This document shows, piece by piece, positions 3,792 to 6,066 of a stretch of DNA of 6,066 nucleotides. The notes under the pieces were generated by a model. The model was not told the DNA's origin. It made no database searches and saw nothing but the letters and a program-made list of their open reading frames with translations. Origin of the DNA: JAYFNU01 sp034933305 (lineage in GTDB: Bacteria > Bacillota > Clostridia > Oscillospirales > Ruminococcaceae); contig JAYFNU010000040.1 in assembly GCA_034933305.1 (NCBI GenBank), forward strand, positions 1 through 6,066, given 5' to 3'. Every line of letters starts with the position of its first letter. Position 1 is the first letter of the stretch. A program made the position numbers and the translations under genes.

Positions 3792-5651
3792 TTTGATTTT
3801 GCCGCTCTGGGTGTATTCGACCGAAAAGTCGAAAAGCCCCAGCGGCTGTCCGTACGCGCTGTTTTCAAAGCGGAACCGGATTTTGTCCTGCTTTGCCGCG
3901 CGGATCCTTTTTCCGAAGCATTTCGGCGTCGGATCGGTCGAGAAGCTGAAATTCCGAAAATCAGGCGCCGCGAAAGAAAAATAGCGCAGGCGCGCCGTCT
4001 CCTCAAAAAGCGTCTCCCACAGCCCGTTTTTCTGCACGCTCACCCGAATGCCCGTCGCCGCCCCCGAAAAGAGCCGCAGCGCGAGATAGCGGAAGTTCTT
4101 GAGCCTGTAAAAGCTTGTGCCGCACAGCAGCGGGGTATCCCAGTGGGCCGCGATGGGCGCGCCGTCGTCCGCGTAGGACTGTGGGGCGTCCCGGTCGGTG
4201 TAAAACTCCATGATGCCGCCGCCGGCCGTGCCGAACCGGAGTCTCCCGTCCCGCACGCACAGCACGCGCGCGGGGATGTCCGGAAAGACATACGCCTCGT
4301 ACTGGTGCGTCGAATAGGGCGCGCCGTCCGCATACGCCTTGACGAGCGAGTCGAGCAAATAGAGCTTCCCGCCCAGCGCGAGCACGTAAAAATCCCCGAA
4401 GCGCACTGCCGCCGCGTCGGCCTTGTCCGTCTGCGCTTTGAGCGCGCTGTTGATGAACATCGAGCGGTTCTGCGCGTAGCGCTCGGCGCTGACGTCCGCC
4501 GGCGTGATCGCGTAGATGCCGTCCTCGGCGAGATACAGCGGTTCCGACTGCAGATAAACGACGCTGTGCGCGCTCACGCAGCACGCGCCCTGCATCGTCC
4601 CGACCACCGGGAAGGACGCGGTGCCGTCGTCCGCCGCTTTGCCGGCGCGCAGGATGATGCTGCGCCCGTCCTCGTCCTGCGCCTTGTGCGCGGCGAGCTT
4701 TCCGTCGACGACGGAATACGCCGTGATGCGCGTGCGCATGCCGAGCGCGGCGTAGGCGGTCACCGGGAAATACGTCGGGTCGTCGAGGCCGCTGACCCAG
4801 TCCCAGTTGACGTAATCCGGGTTCCCCGTGACGAACAGACGGTCGGCCGCGGCGCTGACGCCGTACTGTGCGCCGAGATCGCAGCCGTTGATGCGCGCGG
4901 CATAATCCGCGCGCGTTTTCGCCGCCCGGATGCGCACGTTGTCCGCGCCGTCGACGGGCGAAGCGCCCGGCACGGCGCCCGGCAGGAACGTCACGGTGCC
5001 GAGGGCCGCGTTGAACGTATAGTCGGTGCCGGCCGTCTTTGCCGTCCATTCGTCCGCCGCCGTCATGACGCTCACCTCGGCGCTCCCCTCGTCCAGCCCG
5101 TCAAAAGAGAGCTGGTAGATGTTCGACGTGCCGTCCGAAAGAAAGCTCTCCGTCCATGCGCTGCACAGCAGGTTGAGCCGTTCGTACTGCGTGCCGCCGC
5201 CCGACGGCGCGCGCCCGATGACGAGCTTCGGCGAATAGGCGATCGACGTCACCGGCCCCGCCGCCGTCCCGTCGCTCCAGACATAGGTCTGCCCGTCGAG
5301 GATGTACAGCCGCCCGCCGAACTGCCAGGCGGACGACCGCGCATCCTTCATGCCGCCGTACAGCACCTCGGCGCCCTTATAAAGGCGCGTGCCCGCGTGG
5401 ACGAGCTCGACGTCGCCCGCCGGCAGATGCAGCAGGAAGATGCCGTTGATGCGCCCGTCGTAGGACGCCGTGCGGTGATACCCCATGCGCTTTCGCACCT
5501 TGCCCGGCACGTCGCGGATCATGTTGGGCGCGTCGGGGCTTCGCGTGATGCTGACGTTGGCCGGCGAATTGTACAGGTCGACGCCCCTGAATACGTCGGT
5601 GCCGGCGGTGAGGCTGCCGGCGCTGCGGTAGTCCGTGTTCACATATTTCAT
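3789..5651 (-). CDS. Nozzle-like / tail-tube-B-like phage structural protein
   Basis: This 620-aa, beta-rich protein looks like a phage nozzle of beta-propeller type. The N-terminal phrase VDLYNSPANVSITRSPDAPN, followed by GKVRKRMGYHRT (50-61), is the 'list of positions then a pass through the first blade' start seen in T7 gp12-like proteins. Blade-like repeats follow: FGGRLYILDGQTYVWSDG (111-128), DRLFVTGNPDYVNWDWVSG (270-288) with DPTYFPVTAY after it, EPLYLAEDGIYAITPADVS (370-388), FGDFYVLALGGKLYLLDS (418-435) and RDGRLRFGTAGGGIMEFYTD (467-486). Residues about 172-245 look like an inserted beta domain containing DYTFNAALGTVTFLPGAVPG. The C-terminal 100 residues form a further beta domain (FYRLKNFRYLALRLFSG). 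It overlaps the adaptor-like gene by ATGA with only a weak ribosome site, suggesting coupled translation. The role (neck or tail tube closing the portal) is inferred; T7 gp12 is about 794 aa and P22 gp10 about 472 aa. A tail-tip hub is the main alternative. Confidence 0.72.
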   Translation of the reverse strand: MKYVNTDYRSAGSLTAGTDVFRGVDLYNSPANVSITRSPDAPNMIRDVPGKVRKRMGYHRTASYDGRINGIFLLHLPAGDVELVHAGTRLYKGAEVLYGGMKDARSSAWQFGGRLYILDGQTYVWSDGTAAGPVTSIAYSPKLVIGRAPSGGGTQYERLNLLCSAWTESFLSDGTSNIYQLSFDGLDEGSAEVSVMTAADEWTAKTAGTDYTFNAALGTVTFLPGAVPGASPVDGADNVRIRAAKTRADYAARINGCDLGAQYGVSAAADRLFVTGNPDYVNWDWVSGLDDPTYFPVTAYAALGMRTRITAYSVVDGKLAAHKAQDEDGRSIILRAGKAADDGTASFPVVGTMQGACCVSAHSVVYLQSEPLYLAEDGIYAITPADVSAERYAQNRSMFINSALKAQTDKADAAAVRFGDFYVLALGGKLYLLDSLVKAYADGAPYSTHQYEAYVFPDIPARVLCVRDGRLRFGTAGGGIMEFYTDRDAPQSYADDGAPIAAHWDTPLLCGTSFYRLKNFRYLALRLFSGAATGIRVSVQKNGLWETLFEETARLRYFSFAAPDFRNFSFSTDPTPKCFGKRIRAAKQDKIRFRFENSAYGQPLGLFDFSVEYTQSGKIK

Positions 5652-6034
5652 GCCCCGTCACCGCCGTACACGTCGGTCACGGGCGCGCACACAAAGCGGG
5701 CCGCCTCGCCGAGCGCCGCCACATAGGAATTGTTGAAAAGCGCCGCGCGCGCCATGTCCTCGTCCCCCAGCAGCAGCTTGGCGCAAAGGCCGTATGCGAG
5801 CGGTCCCGCGGTCAGTTCGTCCTGGGCGGGAAGCTCGTCTGCGAGCGCGCCGACGGACGGCACGCCCTCGCGCGCCTCCAGCCCCTTCGCCGCGCGGATG
5901 GACGCGTCAAAGGCGGCCGTTTCCGCGAGCAGGATGTTGATGAGCGGCAGCGCATACTGCGTATATTCCGGCGACTGCGCGCGCGAGGTCGCGAGCAGCG
6001 CGAGCGCATTGTCGAACAGCGTGATCGCCGTCAT
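5648..6034 (-). CDS. Putative head-to-tail adaptor-like phage protein
   Basis: This 128-aa protein is almost wholly helical, with MTAITLFDNALALLATSRAQ, then EYTQYALPLINILLAETA (23-40). After a short loop comes DELPAQDELTAGPLAYGLCA (66-85) and a last helix with NNSYVAALGEAARF (101-114). The 'N-terminal helix, ALPLINILLAE helix, DELP...LAYGLCAKLL, NNSYVAAL' layout resembles small head-to-tail adaptor proteins (T7 gp11 / P22 gp4 / HK97 gp6-like). That would join the portal ring to the nozzle-like protein encoded next, and the two genes overlap by four bases. Similarity is by pattern only. The ATG at 6034 has AAAGGAG (6042-6048) seven bases upstream. A neck, capsid-decoration or tail-completion protein is a possible alternative. 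Confidence 0.68.
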   Translation of the reverse strand: MTAITLFDNALALLATSRAQSPEYTQYALPLINILLAETAAFDASIRAAKGLEAREGVPSVGALADELPAQDELTAGPLAYGLCAKLLLGDEDMARAALFNNSYVAALGEAARFVCAPVTDVYGGDGA

Positions 6035-6066
6035 GTTTCCACTCCTTTCATAAGGCCGGCCGCGCC
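6031..6066 (-). other. 3' end of an upstream late gene (frame unresolved)
   Basis: Two minus-strand frames could end an upstream gene here. One reads through to a TGA that overlaps the adaptor-like ATG (ATGA, 6031-6034), giving a tail ending in MKGVET. The other stops at TGA 6048-6050, ending ARPAL, just before the ribosome site. The repeated ATGA overlaps in this operon favour the first, weakly. The gene itself lies outside the window. Confidence 0.35.
6042..6048 (-). promoter_or_regulatory. Ribosome binding site of the adaptor-like gene
   Basis: AAAGGAG on the minus strand, seven bases before the ATG at 6034, supports that start even though its frame stays open to the window edge. Confidence 0.75.

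Noticed and set aside
4143..5726. 527-codon open frame on the plus strand
   Set aside because: It is antisense to the nozzle-like gene. It is Arg/Val/Asp-rich with no recognisable domain, as expected from a GC-rich gene read backwards.
1..6066. CRISPR array, tRNA, rRNA, insertion sequence, attachment site or defence genes
   Set aside because: I found no regularly spaced repeats, cloverleaf, terminal inverted repeats or relevant protein motifs by reading both strands. Genes account for nearly all bases.

Overview
The window looks like the end of the late (structural and lysis) operon of a tailed phage or prophage. The host is probably a GC-rich, low-G+C-lineage Gram-positive bacterium such as a gut Clostridia/Oscillospiraceae member. 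Four things point there: strong AGGAGG-type ribosome binding sites, an SPP1-type holin, an XkdX-like mini-protein, and tail proteins of a style common in gut Firmicute phages. Host and family calls come from recalled family patterns, not a search. Sampled 60-base lines are about 62-65 % GC over most of the window.

All ten supported genes lie on the minus strand and read from right to left. They are packed with at most 16 bases between them, and most junctions are ATGA or TGATG overlaps or spacers of 5-16 bases. In transcription order: a 128-residue helical protein that looks like a head-to-tail adaptor (5648-6034); a 620-residue repeat-rich beta protein resembling phage nozzle or tail-tube-B proteins (3789-5651); a 192-residue tail fibre/base protein with an EF-hand-like loop (3199-3777); a 263-residue tail fibre or receptor-binding protein (2408-3199); a 98-residue conserved-type phage protein (2106-2402); a 46-residue XkdX-like protein (1969-2109); a 75-residue protein with one membrane segment and a coiled coil (1745-1972); an SPP1-family holin (1474-1731); an M23 endopeptidase endolysin with an SH3b-like C-terminal part (584-1474); and an unrecognised 167-residue coiled-coil protein (67-570). 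An intrinsic terminator starts two bases after the last stop codon and closes the operon.

Functionally the window moves from virion neck or nozzle, to fibres, to lysis. The adaptor-like and nozzle-like proteins would seal the portal. The two tail proteins and their small partners would form the host-recognition tip. The membrane protein, holin and peptidase would release progeny. No tape-measure gene lies between the nozzle-like protein and the fibres, which fits a short-tailed phage but cannot be settled from this window.

The points most worth a second look are the unrecognised last gene downstream of the lysin, the drop to about 47 % GC across the receptor-binding region, the unusual endolysin architecture, the nozzle/fibre/XkdX gene combination, and the EF-hand-like loop. 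I see no defence system, CRISPR array, RNA gene, transposon or diversity-generating retroelement. The three reading-frame-rich plus-strand stretches look like antisense shadows.
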